From an uncultured Myxococcales bacterium (lineage in GTDB: Bacteria; Myxococcota_A; Bradymonadia; UBA7976; UBA1532), in assembly GCA_937902595.1 (NCBI GenBank), contig CALELH010000591.1, forward strand, positions 1-33,530: 33,530 nucleotides of DNA, in the 5' to 3' direction. A program made the position numbers and the translations under genes. The notes beneath the pieces are model-generated. The model was given only the letters and a program-made list of their open reading frames with translations, searched no databases and was not told the origin of the DNA. Shown in pieces: positions 1-9,292 of the stretch. Within the stretch, counting starts at the first letter, position 1. The number at the start of each line of letters is the position of its first letter.

Positions 1-1
1 C

Positions 2-1495
2 ATAGACGTGCGTGATGAGAGTACGGACGACATCAGGATCGTATTGGAGTTGAAGAGAGGCGCTGCGCCCAACGTGGCCATGGCTTATCTCTACAAGCAC
101 ACGCCGCTACAGCAGAACTTCAACGTGAACCTCACCTGTTTGGTTCCGACGGATCAGCCAGATGTCTGTGCACCAGCGCGGTGCAGTTTAGTCGAGGTGC
201 TCCGATATTTTCTCGACTTCCGCATGGACGTCGTCACACGACGTCTTCAGTACCAGCTTGCCAAGTTAGAGACCGCGATTCATCGTCTTGAGGGCTTCGA
301 GATCATCTTTGATGCCCTCGACGAGCTCATCGCCTTGATTCGTGCGAGCGAAGGCAAGGCCGATGCAGCTCGAAAGATTATGGCCCGTTTTGGCCTTGAT
401 GAGGAGCAGACAGAGGCCATTCTAGAGCTCAAGCTGTATCGATTAGCGCGTCTAGAGATCTTGCTTATTCAGCAGGAGCTTGCGGAGAAGCGTGCAGAAG
501 CGAAGCGACTTCGCGGTTTGCTCAGCAGCGAGTTTGAGCGGTGGAACATGGTGCGCTCTGAGCTCCTAGAGATCCGAGAGGCCTATGGCGATGAGCGTCG
601 TTCAAAGATCATCGGTCCCACGGCGACTGAAGATTTTGATCCTGAAGCGTACATCGTCAGAGAGCGGACTTGGGTGATCGTCTCTAAGCAGGGTCGAATT
701 AAGCGTCAGAAGGGGTTTAGTGACGTCGCGGCTATCCGCGTTCCCGATGGAGACAGAGTCGGTTGGGTCGTACGTACGGACACCACGCACACCATCACCC
801 TCTATACACAGCTTGGCTCTGCCTACACGGTGCGCGTTGACAATATTAACGCGACAACGGGCTACGGTGAGCCCATCCAGAGCGCATTTAACTTCTCTGA
901 TGGAGAGAAGGTTATCGGTATTTCGAGCAGCGACCCGAAGATCATTCGTGTCTGTGAAGAGGCGGACGCGCTCTTAGATCCAGATGACCCTAAGCCTCCC
1001 TACGGTGTCGCTCTGACCCGTGATGGTAAGGCGAGCCGCTTCGCGCTCTCTACTCACTTTGAGGTCAGCACGAAGAATGGCCGCCGCTATATTAGTTTGG
1101 CGTCAGGAGATGAAGCGCTGTCAGTCGCGATCACCTCTGGAGATGAGCACGTCGCGCTGGCGACGGAGCAAGGTCGAGCCATGTTGTTCCATGTAAACGA
1201 GATCCCACCGAAGTCGAGCGCCGTTCGAGGAGTGAACGCGATCAAGATGGACGCAGGAGATCGGATATTGGGCTTCGCCTTGGCCACCAAGAAACGGCAA
1301 GGCCTCACGGTGCGCACCAGCCGCGGACGTGAACTCGTGGTCCGGGAGACCAGCTATCGTCCCGTCAAACGAGGTGGCAAGGGTACGACCGTCATCAAGG
1401 TAGGTCGGTTGACTGATTGTGATTGGCCGCTCGTCATCTTACAGCCTCCGAAGGACGAGGATGAAGAGGTCGTGGCGACGGAGGAGTTGGAGTGA
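2..1495 (+). CDS. parC: DNA topoisomerase IV subunit A (ParC/GyrA family), 5' truncated by window edge
   Basis: This is the A subunit of a type IIA topoisomerase, the DNA-cleaving and strand-passing partner of the ATPase encoded next. The frame is open to the window edge: the codons before the listed ATG read I-D-V-R and lead into the family segment RDESTDDIRIVLELKR, so the breakage-reunion domain with its catalytic Tyr lies outside. Visible are the end of that domain, the long coiled-coil/tower helices (roughly residues 80-190 of the track ORF) and a C-terminal domain of beta-pinwheel blades, starting near WVIVSKQGRIKR. A late blade carries RGGKG, reminiscent of a GyrA blade, but not a canonical QRRGGKG box. 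The stop overlaps the GTG start of parE (GTGA). ParC is preferred over GyrA because the partner looks ParE-like; GyrA remains possible. Confidence 0.85.
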   Translation: MDVRDESTDDIRIVLELKRGAAPNVAMAYLYKHTPLQQNFNVNLTCLVPTDQPDVCAPARCSLVEVLRYFLDFRMDVVTRRLQYQLAKLETAIHRLEGFEIIFDALDELIALIRASEGKADAARKIMARFGLDEEQTEAILELKLYRLARLEILLIQQELAEKRAEAKRLRGLLSSEFERWNMVRSELLEIREAYGDERRSKIIGPTATEDFDPEAYIVRERTWVIVSKQGRIKRQKGFSDVAAIRVPDGDRVGWVVRTDTTHTITLYTQLGSAYTVRVDNINATTGYGEPIQSAFNFSDGEKVIGISSSDPKIIRVCEEADALLDPDDPKPPYGVALTRDGKASRFALSTHFEVSTKNGRRYISLASGDEALSVAITSGDEHVALATEQGRAMLFHVNEIPPKSSAVRGVNAIKMDAGDRILGFALATKKRQGLTVRTSRGRELVVRETSYRPVKRGGKGTTVIKVGRLTDCDWPLVILQPPKDEDEEVVATEELE

Positions 1496-3423
1496 GCAGC
1501 AACTATACCGCGAGCGACATCACGATTCTTGAGGGGTTAGAGCCCGTTCGCAAGCGACCCGGTATGTATATCGGAGGCGTCGGAAAGACTGGGCTTCATC
1601 ACCTTATCTGGGAGGTCCTAGACAACGCGGTTGACGAGGCGATTAACGGGCACGCGAGCCTCATCACTGTCGTCTTAGAGGCGGACGGTAAGACAGTCTC
1701 CGTTGAAGACAATGGCCGAGGGATCCCGGTTGAGACGCACCCTACAGACAGCCTGAAACGAAGCACTCTTGAGGTGATCTTCACGGAGCTGCATGCCGGC
1801 GGTAAGTTTGACCAGGGTGCCTATCGAACCGCGGGCGGTCTGCACGGTGTCGGCGCCAGCGTCGTAAACGCCTTGTCGACGAGTCTCGAGGTGAAGGTGC
1901 GTCGCAACGGGAAGACGTACGAACAGCTCTTTAGCCGGGGAATCCCGCTCGGCGGCATCAAGGAGATTGGACCCGGCCGAGGCACGGGCACCCACGTGCG
2001 GTTCACGCCGGATGAGACCATCTTTGAAGCTGTGAAATTTGACGCAAAGCTCATCGGGACGCGCTTGGAGGTAAAGACATACCTTCACAAAGGTCTCCGC
2101 ATTGTCTTCAAGAATGAGACGGCGGGGTCTGGTGAGGAGCGAGTACAGGAGTTTCGGCACGAGGGTGGGATCGTTGAATATCTCGATGATTTACTCACCG
2201 CACGGAATCGTCGGAAGGTCATCGACACGGTCTTCACCGCAGAGAAGGATGATAATGACGGTCGGTTAGAGATCTCCCTCACCTGGACCGAATCTCCCGA
2301 TATCGTCATGCACAGCTTTGTGAACGGCATCCCAACTCATGACGGGGGCACGCACGAGGCGGGTCTTCGTGATGCCATTAACAAGGCGGTACGTGACTAT
2401 GTCGATGTCCATGATCTAACGCCTCGCGGCGTCAGCATAACGGCCGAGGACATCAGAGAAGGTCTCACAGCGGCAGTGAACCTCTTCATTCATGAGCCTC
2501 AGTTTCAGGGTCAGACGAAGGACAAGCTGAACAACCCGGCTGTCCGGGGCATGGTGTCCAGCGCTGTACGACCAATCCTCGAGCAATGGCTGCACCAGAA
2601 CAAGACGATCGCTGGGGCCATCGTCACCCGCGTAATTCAATCATCACGAGCACGTATGGCGAGCCGCTCTGCGGCAGCCGCGGTCCGTCGTAAGTCGCCG
2701 GTCAGCCATCGCCTTAATCTACCGGGTAAGTTGGCGGACTGCTCAAGCACTGACCCATCTGAATCTGAGCTGTTCCTGGTTGAGGGCGACAGCGCGGGCG
2801 GTTCAGCGAAGCAAGGGCGTGACCGCCAAACCCAGGCGATCTTGCCTCTCAGGGGTAAGGTCCTAAACGCTGAGCAGGCGTCGGATCGAAAGGTGCTCGC
2901 CAATCAAGAATTGTCAGACATCGTCAAGGCGATTGGATGTGGTCTGGGGCAAGACTGCGACCTGGACAAGCTGCGGTATCACAAGATCATCTTGCTCATG
3001 GACGCCGACAGTGATGGACACCACATCGCCACACTTTTACTGACCTTCTTCTATCGATACCTGAGACCCTTGATCGACGCTGGATATGTCTATCTGGCAC
3101 AGCCCCCTCTGTATCGAGTGGATATCGGTAAGCAGACCTACTGGGCGGCTGATGACTCGCAGAGAGATCAGATCATCGAGAGCCATCGAGGTAAAGGTAA
3201 GGTCGAGATTCAGCGCTTTAAGGGTCTCGGCGAGATGATGCCTTCGACCCTCTACAAGACGACTCTTGATCCGCTTCATCGACGCCTCCTATTGGTGGAG
3301 ATCTCCGATGAAGACCGCCTCCTCACAGAGACGACGATCACCGAACTCATGGGTAAGGATCCCGCTGCCCGCTTTCATTTTGTAATGAACAGCGCTCATG
3401 AGGCGGAGGCGCTCGACATCTAA
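1492..3423 (+). CDS. parE: DNA topoisomerase IV subunit B (ParE)
   Basis: This is the ATPase subunit of a type IIA topoisomerase, 643 aa, the usual length for ParE or short GyrB. It has a GHKL ATPase N terminus (EVLDNAVDEA, DNGRGIP, GGLHGVGASVVNALS), a transducer domain, and a TOPRIM domain with VEGDSAGGSAKQGRD and the metal-binding DADSDGHHI. The C terminus ends with the conserved QRFKGLGEMMPSTL. DADSDG followed by HIATLL is more like ParE than the DADVDGSHIRTLL of GyrB, but the surrounding LTFFYRYLRPL resembles GyrB, so the subtype is not certain. The GTG start at 1492 shares bases with the TGA of the upstream A subunit, so the pair is translationally coupled. The order A then B is the reverse of many parE-parC operons. 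Confidence 0.93.
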   Translation: MSSNYTASDITILEGLEPVRKRPGMYIGGVGKTGLHHLIWEVLDNAVDEAINGHASLITVVLEADGKTVSVEDNGRGIPVETHPTDSLKRSTLEVIFTELHAGGKFDQGAYRTAGGLHGVGASVVNALSTSLEVKVRRNGKTYEQLFSRGIPLGGIKEIGPGRGTGTHVRFTPDETIFEAVKFDAKLIGTRLEVKTYLHKGLRIVFKNETAGSGEERVQEFRHEGGIVEYLDDLLTARNRRKVIDTVFTAEKDDNDGRLEISLTWTESPDIVMHSFVNGIPTHDGGTHEAGLRDAINKAVRDYVDVHDLTPRGVSITAEDIREGLTAAVNLFIHEPQFQGQTKDKLNNPAVRGMVSSAVRPILEQWLHQNKTIAGAIVTRVIQSSRARMASRSAAAAVRRKSPVSHRLNLPGKLADCSSTDPSESELFLVEGDSAGGSAKQGRDRQTQAILPLRGKVLNAEQASDRKVLANQELSDIVKAIGCGLGQDCDLDKLRYHKIILLMDADSDGHHIATLLLTFFYRYLRPLIDAGYVYLAQPPLYRVDIGKQTYWAADDSQRDQIIESHRGKGKVEIQRFKGLGEMMPSTLYKTTLDPLHRRLLLVEISDEDRLLTETTITELMGKDPAARFHFVMNSAHEAEALDI

Positions 3424-3611
3424 CGAGATCTATCCGTCTTTGAGTTTAGTCCTACATTTTTGCGCTATTGTTCGCGAGTCTCGCGTGGGTATTCCTAGCC
3501 GAGAGCGTTGCAGTTTTTGACTCTACGGCGTAGCTTTACGCCTACCGCTCGTCGCCTCATCCAAGCGACGGTGGTCACCGTTCTAACGACCATAGGGAAG
3601 GGGAGTCCCAC
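3424..3611 (+). promoter_or_regulatory. acnA leader with consecutive short hairpins
   Basis: This 188-base gap between parE and acnA holds no ORF I believe. It contains a run of small perfect inverted repeats: CGCGA/TCGCG (3473-3485, loop 3), GGCGTA/TACGCC (3527-3542, loop GCTT), CGTCGC/GCGACG (3550-3570) and ACGGTG/CACCGT (3568-3581). The last two share bases and so are mutually exclusive. They end about 20 bases before the strong ribosome binding site GGGAAGGGGAG. A loose promoter match is TTGCAG, 17 bases, TAGCTT around 3508-3536. The hairpins could be a parE terminator, a structured acnA leader, or chance in GC-rich DNA. No known riboswitch class is recognised. Confidence 0.4.
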
Positions 3612-6317
3612 ATGGCCAACCATGATCCGTTTGGTGCAGCTAAGACAATCACGACGCCACTTGGCAAGCTCAAGGTCTTCGACCTGAACGCTCTGACTGA
3701 GGCAGGTGTCGGTGATGTCAGCCGGCTGCCCTACTCTATCCGAGTTCTTCTGGAGGCTGTCTTAAGGAACGTCGATGGCTTCGCCATCACCGAAGAGCAT
3801 GTCCACGCGCTCGCCAATTACAACGCGAAGGATGTAGGGGAACAAGAGATCCCCTTCAAACCTGGTCGTGTCGTCCTACAAGACTTCACCGGTGTACCGG
3901 CAGTCGTAGATCTCGCCGCTCTCCGGAGCGCGATGCATCGCCTGGGTGGTGATGTACAAAAGGTGAACCCTCTTGTGCCGTGCGACCTTGTCATCGATCA
4001 CTCTGTTCAGGTTGACAACTTCGGCGACCATAACGCGTTGGACCTGAATGCGGCGGTGGAGTTTGAGCGGAATAAAGAGCGGTATGAGTTTCTGAAGTGG
4101 GGACAGAACAGCTTTGAGAATTTTCGAGTTGTCCCGCCCTCGACAGGCATTGTCCATCAGGTAAACCTTGAGTACTTGGCTGATTGTGTTCTCACAAATG
4201 TGGTCGACGGAGAGACGGTCGTCTACCCAGACTCTTTGGTCGGCACGGACTCCCATACGACGATGATCAATGGTCTGGGTGTCTTGGGCTGGGGGGTCGG
4301 CGGTATTGAGGCTGAAGCGGTCATGCTTGGTCAGCCAATTTACATGCTGATCCCTGAGGTCATCGGTTTCAAGCTCACAGGTGAGCTCACTGAGGGCGCA
4401 ACCGCGACTGACCTCGTGCTCACGGTCACTGAGATGCTGCGCAAGCGTGGAGTTGTCGGAAAGTTTGTCGAGTTCTTTGGGCCTGGGCTGGACGGCATGT
4501 CGCTCCCGGACCGGGCGACCATCGCGAACATGGCGCCGGAGTATGGCGCGACAATGGGCTTCTTTCCCATCGATGACCAAACGATTCGCTACCTTCGCAG
4601 GACCGGCCGAAGCGATGGGCTGTGCGAGACCATAGAGACCTACTGCCGCATGCAGGGCCTCTGGCGAGATGACGGCGATCAGATCGAGTACACCGATGTC
4701 TTGGAGCTTGATATTGGTATTGTTCAGTCTTGCTTGGCGGGCCCCAAGCGTCCACAGGATAAGATCCTGCTGACGGATATGAAGGGCCAGTTTGGCGTCG
4801 ATCTTAGCGGTACATATGGGATTGACGGCGGACCGCGCTCCCTAGATTTTGAGCTGAATGGTGAGACAGAGACACTCTCAGATGGATCTGTCGTCATCGC
4901 CGCGATCACGAGCTGTACGAACACGAGTAACCCCTCTGTGCTCGTCGCCGCGGGCCTCGTGGCTCGCAAGGCTCGCCGCAAAGGGCTGACCCGTAAGCCT
5001 TGGGTGAAAACGTCCCTCGCGCCCGGCTCCCGAGTCGTCACGGATTATCTCGACAAGGCAGATCTCACCGGCGACTTGGAAGCGTTGGGTTTTCATACTG
5101 TTGGCTATGGATGTACTACGTGCATTGGCAACTCTGGTCCGGTGATCCCCGAGGTGGGCGACGCGATCCGTGAGGGTGATCTCATGGCATCGGCGGTGCT
5201 GTCTGGGAATCGGAACTTTGAGGGGCGCGTGAACCCGTTGGTTCAGCCTACCTACTTGGCGTCTCCGCCTCTCGTCGTGGCCTATGCGCTGGCCGGGACA
5301 GTAGACATAGATCTACATCGTGACCCGATCGGCCAAGACGCGGGCGGTAAGGACATCTATCTGAGCGACATTTGGCCTACCAACGCCGAGGTGCAGCAGT
5401 TGATGGATCGGTGTGTCACCCGAGAACAGTTCGAGACTCGTTACTCCAACGTCGATCAGGGCCCAGAGATGTGGCAAGCGGTCGCTGTTGAGGAGAGCGA
5501 GGTGTATAGCTGGTCCGAGACATCGACCTACGTTCAGGAGCCTCCGTTCTTTGTGGGGCTGTCGAAGGATGTCTCTCCGATAAGCGCAATTCGCGGGGCG
5601 AGGGTGCTGGTTAAGGTGGCCAACTCTGTGACGACGGACCACATCAGCCCTGCGGGCGCGATCGCTAAGGACGGACCCGCGGCTCGCTACCTGATGGAGG
5701 CGGGAGTGAACCCCTTGGAGTTTAACAGCTTTGGTTCTCGTCGCGGAAATGACCGCGTCATGACCCGCGGGACATTCGCCAACATTCGCCTCCGCAACGA
5801 GCTCGCGCCAGGTACTGAGGGTGGATGGACGACCTACTATGGGCCGGAGGGTCATGGCGTTGAGACGGGAGAGGTCACCTCGATATTTGATGCCTCTGTG
5901 GCGTACAAAGAGAGCGGTACACCCCTCGTCGTCTTGGCCGGTACCGATTACGGCATGGGCTCGAGCCGGGACTGGGCCGCGAAAGGCACGTTCCTCTTAG
6001 GCGTTCGAGCGGTCATCGCGGAGAGCTACGAGCGTATTCATCGATCTAACCTAGTGGGTATGGGAGTTCTGCCGCTGGAGTTCTCCGCTGGTGATGGCCG
6101 AGTTCAGCTCGGTCTTGATGGGACTGAGACCTTTGATCTTGAGATCGATGACTCACTCGAAGCGGGGCAAGAGGTGAAGGTGACGGCGACCAAGACCGAT
6201 GGTGAGTCGGTTGAGTTTACGACTCTCTGTCGACTCGATACGCCCGTCGAGGTGGACTACTATCGCAACGGTGGGATTCTCCATACAGTCTTGCGCCGGA
6301 TGGCGGCGGAAGACTAG
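3612..6317 (+). CDS. acnA: Aconitate hydratase A (aconitase)
   Basis: This enzyme converts citrate to isocitrate via cis-aconitate in the TCA cycle and is a cytoplasmic [4Fe-4S] enzyme. At 901 aa it has the normal AcnA/IRP1-type length and domain order. The three cluster ligands are visible as Cys435 in SCTNTS and Cys501 and Cys504 in [10 protein letters not shown], the positions I recall for E. coli AcnA. Other family blocks are [27 protein letters not shown] and, in the swivelling C-terminal domain, [16 protein letters not shown]. The ATG start follows GGGAAGGGGAG with good spacing. Downstream come a small lipoprotein, a helical protein and adk on the same strand, possibly one transcript. 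No truncation or missing active-site residue is evident. Confidence 0.97.
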   Translation: MANHDPFGAAKTITTPLGKLKVFDLNALTEAGVGDVSRLPYSIRVLLEAVLRNVDGFAITEEHVHALANYNAKDVGEQEIPFKPGRVVLQDFTGVPAVVDLAALRSAMHRLGGDVQKVNPLVPCDLVIDHSVQVDNFGDHNALDLNAAVEFERNKERYEFLKWGQNSFENFRVVPPSTGIVHQVNLEYLADCVLTNVVDGETVVYPDSLVGTDSHTTMINGLGVLGWGVGGIEAEAVMLGQPIYMLIPEVIGFKLTGELTEGATATDLVLTVTEMLRKRGVVGKFVEFFGPGLDGMSLPDRATIANMAPEYGATMGFFPIDDQTIRYLRRTGRSDGLCETIETYCRMQGLWRDDGDQIEYTDVLELDIGIVQSCLAGPKRPQDKILLTDMKGQFGVDLSGTYGIDGGPRSLDFELNGETETLSDGSVVIAAITSCTNTSNPSVLVAAGLVARKARRKGLTRKPWVKTSLAPGSRVVTDYLDKADLTGDLEALGFHTVGYGCTTCIGNSGPVIPEVGDAIREGDLMASAVLSGNRNFEGRVNPLVQPTYLASPPLVVAYALAGTVDIDLHRDPIGQDAGGKDIYLSDIWPTNAEVQQLMDRCVTREQFETRYSNVDQGPEMWQAVAVEESEVYSWSETSTYVQEPPFFVGLSKDVSPISAIRGARVLVKVANSVTTDHISPAGAIAKDGPAARYLMEAGVNPLEFNSFGSRRGNDRVMTRGTFANIRLRNELAPGTEGGWTTYYGPEGHGVETGEVTSIFDASVAYKESGTPLVVLAGTDYGMGSSRDWAAKGTFLLGVRAVIAESYERIHRSNLVGMGVLPLEFSAGDGRVQLGLDGTETFDLEIDDSLEAGQEVKVTATKTDGESVEFTTLCRLDTPVEVDYYRNGGILHTVLRRMAAED

Positions 6318-6363
6318 CCTTCATGATGTTTTGGGGGCGTGGTTTGACAGCAGGAGCCGAGAG

Positions 6364-6675
6364 TTGATTGTAGCTCGACATTCGATGACGCGCCTATCCA
6401 GTCTAAGCGTCTGCCTCATCCTCTTCTTCATCATGGTAGGCTGTTCTGAGACGGCTTCAGAGGTTGAGTGCGACCAGGCTTATGACCATCTCATCGCGGT
6501 GCGAACGGGGACTGAGTCTGCTGAGATCGTAAAGAAGATTAAGGCGACTGAGCTCGAAAAGAATCGGCCTATCTTTCTCAAGGAGTGCGTGGGTCGAACC
6601 TCAAAGTCGGTGCTCGCGTGTTGGAACGCCGCTGAAACGACACAGGCCATGAGAGAGTGTGAGGTGTCCCGATGA
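6364..6675 (+). CDS. Small Cys-containing lipoprotein, function unknown
   Basis: The track ORF begins inside acnA; the real protein must start later. The best supported start is TTG at 6364, with AGGAG seven bases upstream. An in-frame ATG at 6385 is the alternative but has no clear ribosome binding site. The product (103 or 96 aa) has a hydrophobic signal segment ending in the lipobox IMVGC, so it should be a lipoprotein. The mature part is short, mostly helical in appearance, and has four further cysteines (VECDQ, KECVG, LACWN, RECEV), suggesting two disulfides in the periplasm. The stop overlaps the ATG of the next gene (ATGA), so the two are co-translated. I do not recognise a named family. 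Confidence 0.7.
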   Translation: MIVARHSMTRLSSLSVCLILFFIMVGCSETASEVECDQAYDHLIAVRTGTESAEIVKKIKATELEKNRPIFLKECVGRTSKSVLACWNAAETTQAMRECEVSR

Positions 6676-7019
6676 ACTCTCAGCCGACGGATTGGATACG
6701 ATGGCTTGGCACATTGACTTCAGAATCGGACACGGTTTCTCGTCAGGTCATCGATCGTTGGACAGAGTGGTTTAACGGCGTGCAGAGCGGTGACGCTGAC
6801 GATGGTTTTTCCGCATGGCGTGATGTTGTTCCAGGCTCAATAGTGACTCTCTCAACCATGATTGGTCAGGTTCGAAGTTGGGTGATGGGAGACGCGCCCG
6901 CGCCACCCGGGGTCGACATGGCGTCGATCCAACGTCGTCTAGAGGTATTAGAGCGGGAGTTGGCACGCCTCAAGGCTGACGCTCGAGCCGGCGAAGATGG
7001 TGCATCAGGGGACCTCTGA
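6672..7019 (+). CDS. Small helical protein with C-terminal coiled coil, function unknown
   Basis: This is a 115-aa cytoplasmic-looking protein without signal peptide or membrane segment. The first 75 residues look amphipathic and helical with several Trp (DWIRWLG, RWTEWFNG). A Pro/Ala linker (APAPPGVD) leads to a C-terminal heptad-like segment, IQRRLEVLERELARLKAD, typical of a short coiled coil. The start ATG overlaps the stop of the preceding lipoprotein (ATGA). The layout (helical body, linker, coiled coil) recalls phasins or PhaE-like accessory proteins, but I see no diagnostic motif and nothing related to polyhydroxyalkanoate nearby, so this is only a possibility. Confidence 0.7.
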   Translation: MNSQPTDWIRWLGTLTSESDTVSRQVIDRWTEWFNGVQSGDADDGFSAWRDVVPGSIVTLSTMIGQVRSWVMGDAPAPPGVDMASIQRRLEVLERELARLKADARAGEDGASGDL

Positions 7020-7100
7020 GCAAGCACTTGACGGCGCGGTGATTTGTGCGCACAGTCGGCAAGCTTTGGTCCAAGAGACGAATCAAATAAGAGGTATGGC

Positions 7101-7733
7101 ATGCGAATGATTCTTGTGGGTCCTCCCGGAGCGGGTAAAGGAACTCAGGCAGCGCGATTGGTCGATCGGTATAAGATTCCACACATCTCCACTGGAGATA
7201 TGCTTCGCGCCGCTGTGAAAGAAGGCACGGCTCTCGGCAGAGAGGCTGAAGGCTATATGAGCCAAGGGGCCCTTGTTCCGGATAGCGTCGTGATCGGCAT
7301 GGCCATCGAACGCATCAGCCAGCCCGACGCCGTGGAAGGCTTCATGCTGGATGGGTTTCCACGTACTCGCCCACAGGCTGAGGCCCTCGATGAAGCTATG
7401 ACTGCAGCAGGTCTCTCTCTTGATTCGGTCGCGCTCATCGAGGTTGATGATTCACTCATCGTTGATCGCATCACTGGCCGCAGGAGTGATCCGGAGACAG
7501 GCGTCATCTATCACCTCGTCTTTAATCCGCCACCTCCAGATGTCGTAGACCGTTTGGTGCACCGGAGCGATGACACGGAGGAGGCGTGCAGAGCGCGTCT
7601 CGTGAAGTACCACAACGACACCGCGCCGATCATTCCTTACTATGAGGAGCACGGGATTCTCTGCCGAGTCGATGGCGTAGGGAGTCCTAATGAGGTCACT
7701 GAGAGGCTTGTCACTGCCCTTGGACACGAGTAG
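7101..7733 (+). CDS. adk: Adenylate kinase
   Basis: This enzyme catalyses ATP + AMP <-> 2 ADP in the cytoplasm. The start is ATG at 7101, preceded by AGAGG six bases upstream; the track's longer N terminus is not family-like. The 210-aa protein has the P-loop GPPGAGKGT, the AMP-site block STGDMLRAAV, the DGFPRT motif and the LID entry TGRRSDPETGVIYH. The LID is about five residues shorter than in E. coli Adk between FNPP and the following basic/DD segment (FNPPPPDVVDRLVHRSDD), and has no zinc cysteines. The C-terminal part RLVKYHNDTAPIIPYY is normal. All catalytic arginines expected from these blocks appear present. Confidence 0.95.
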   Translation: MRMILVGPPGAGKGTQAARLVDRYKIPHISTGDMLRAAVKEGTALGREAEGYMSQGALVPDSVVIGMAIERISQPDAVEGFMLDGFPRTRPQAEALDEAMTAAGLSLDSVALIEVDDSLIVDRITGRRSDPETGVIYHLVFNPPPPDVVDRLVHRSDDTEEACRARLVKYHNDTAPIIPYYEEHGILCRVDGVGSPNEVTERLVTALGHE

Positions 7734-7896
7734 CGCTCTGCGCGTACTCGCTGATTCAACGAACAGACTAGCCCATCGCTGTCCATATTCTTGAGTGGGA
7801 CTTCGAGGGGATCAGCCCCCTTGAGCTATCAGGGACGCGGCCAGTACATTTCAAAGTTCACAAGACGCCACCTGAGCCAGGGAGTCATAGGTACCG
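7734..7896. other. Intergenic gap between adk and the DedA gene
   Basis: This stretch of 163 bases has no convincing gene. One imperfect hairpin, centred on GGGG-ATCAG-CCCC near 7806-7821, could serve as the adk terminator, but no T tract follows. An overlapping track ORF (7791-8057) runs out of frame into the DedA gene and is treated as spurious. Confidence 0.3.
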
Positions 7897-8535
7897 ATGG
7901 AAGAGCTCATCCTCTATGCCCAGCAACACGCCGAGATGGCGCCGTGGTTGATCTTCGGCCTACTTCTCCTCGCTGGTTTGAACATCCCAGTCTCAGAGGA
8001 TGGGATGCTCTTTGTGTCTGCGTTGATCGCGACGGAGCGACCGGACCTTACAGTTAATCTCTTCCTGGGCGTCTATCTTGGTGCGTATTTCAGCGACATG
8101 ATCTGTTACACCCTTGGCCGCACTATGGGACCTCGCCTCTGGGAGATGAAGTGGTTCGCCCGAATGGTCTCTCGAGACAAGGTGGATAAGATCACCGACT
8201 TCTATGACCGGTACGGCGTGCTGACGCTCATCTGCGGTCGATTTATTCCCTTTGGTGTGCGCAACGCGCTGTTTTTGACCGCAGGCCTGGGAAAGATGAA
8301 CTTTCGTCGCTTCGCGCTGTCGGACCTCCTGGCAGCGACGATCAGTTGCGGAGTGTACTTCTGGCTCTATCTCACCTACGGCCGGGCTGTCATTGAGGTC
8401 ATTCAGCAGAGCAACATGGTGCTCTTCGGGATCGCGACTGGCTTTGTTCTGTTCTTCGTGATCAGAGGCCGTTTGAAGGCGAAGAGAGACCGTGAAGAAG
8501 GGGATGCTCTGTCGCCCGAAGAACGCGAGGATTGA
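7897..8535 (+). CDS. DedA-family (SNARE-associated) inner-membrane protein
   Basis: This is a 212-aa polytopic membrane protein. Family features are the N-terminal re-entrant-like segment with NIPVSEDGML, an amphipathic stretch, and the hallmark block CGRFIPFGVRNALFLTAGLGKM, followed by further hydrophobic helices and a charged cytosolic tail (KAKRDREEGDALSPEERED). DedA/VTT proteins are linked to lipid flipping, undecaprenyl-phosphate recycling and proton-motive-force maintenance; which applies here cannot be read from sequence. The ATG follows a weak AGG close to the start. The gene stands alone, with 125 bases before the next lipoprotein gene. Confidence 0.88.
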   Translation: MEELILYAQQHAEMAPWLIFGLLLLAGLNIPVSEDGMLFVSALIATERPDLTVNLFLGVYLGAYFSDMICYTLGRTMGPRLWEMKWFARMVSRDKVDKITDFYDRYGVLTLICGRFIPFGVRNALFLTAGLGKMNFRRFALSDLLAATISCGVYFWLYLTYGRAVIEVIQQSNMVLFGIATGFVLFFVIRGRLKAKRDREEGDALSPEERED

Positions 8536-8660
8536 CGAGTTCCTCCAGGGTGTTTAGGCTGCGCTCCATAAAACTCTATGGTCATGTCACCGAGTGGGTC
8601 GGGATCACCACATTTGTGCGGTGAACCTGAGCGCACTCAATCAGCAAGAAAGGAGGAGAA

Positions 8661-9158
8661 ATGTCGGGGTATAAGCGTATCTTTATCTCCCTCCTCCTGC
8701 TCGGCGTTCTCGGATGTACAAAGAAGAAGCCTGAAGCACAGCCAACTCCAGGCGACGTATCCAAGACGCAGCCAGCCCCTGAGAAGAAGGACCCTACTCT
8801 CGTTCCATCTACTTCACCTCTCGCAGGGGAATGGGCGATGGATCTAGATGGATTTAAGGCGCTGGAAGAATATAAGAGCCTGCCCGCCGAGCTACAGCAG
8901 AGCGCGGTGAAGTCCTTTGAGAACATGGAGATGAAGATTACCTTCTCCAAGGACCAGATTCGTATGAACGGTCATTACATGGGCAAGAAGAAGTCGAGGG
9001 TCTCGACTTACCGGGTAATCAAAGAGAACCAGGGCATCTATAGTCTTGAGACGACAGATGCTGACGGCACAAAGCTCATGCAAGAGGTCACCGTGACCGG
9101 TGACAAGATGAAGATTAGAGAGGGAACACGCCTGATCGTGCTGAAGCGCGCGAAGTAA
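8661..9158 (+). CDS. Lipoprotein, paralogue of the next gene
   Basis: This 165-aa protein has a strong ribosome binding site (AAAGGAGGAG) and a signal peptide ending in lipobox GVLGC, then a Lys/Pro-rich linker (TKKKPEAQPTP) to about residue 50. The globular part begins with LAGEWAMDLDGFKAL and has the alternation of short strands expected of a small beta-barrel or lipocalin-like fold (MEMKITFSKDQIRMNGHYMG, YSLETTDADG, KMKIREGTRLIVLKR). The same order of segments occurs in the neighbouring 266-aa lipoprotein (GKWTLDVEGMKQF, MKMEIEFTADKIKMN, QLIIKEGAKTIALKR), so the two arose by duplication. The function is unknown and the family is not recognised. Confidence 0.85.
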   Translation: MSGYKRIFISLLLLGVLGCTKKKPEAQPTPGDVSKTQPAPEKKDPTLVPSTSPLAGEWAMDLDGFKALEEYKSLPAELQQSAVKSFENMEMKITFSKDQIRMNGHYMGKKKSRVSTYRVIKENQGIYSLETTDADGTKLMQEVTVTGDKMKIREGTRLIVLKRAK

Positions 9159-9292
9159 ACAGACTATTACCAGGTAAATTCCATCGAAATGGCCAACCGA
9201 GAGGCTGGCTTTGAGACAAAAAACAGAAAGCCTAACGGGCTTCAGTAACGACGCCGGGCGACACCCGCTCGGAGAAAAGAAAGGGTTGAGCT

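Noticed and set aside
3876-4580. Minus-strand ORF of 234 aa inside acnA
   Set aside because: Antisense to a fully conserved aconitase; no recognisable protein features.
7791-8057. Plus-strand ORF of 88 aa upstream of and overlapping the DedA gene
   Set aside because: Out of frame with the DedA protein, no ribosome binding site and no family features.
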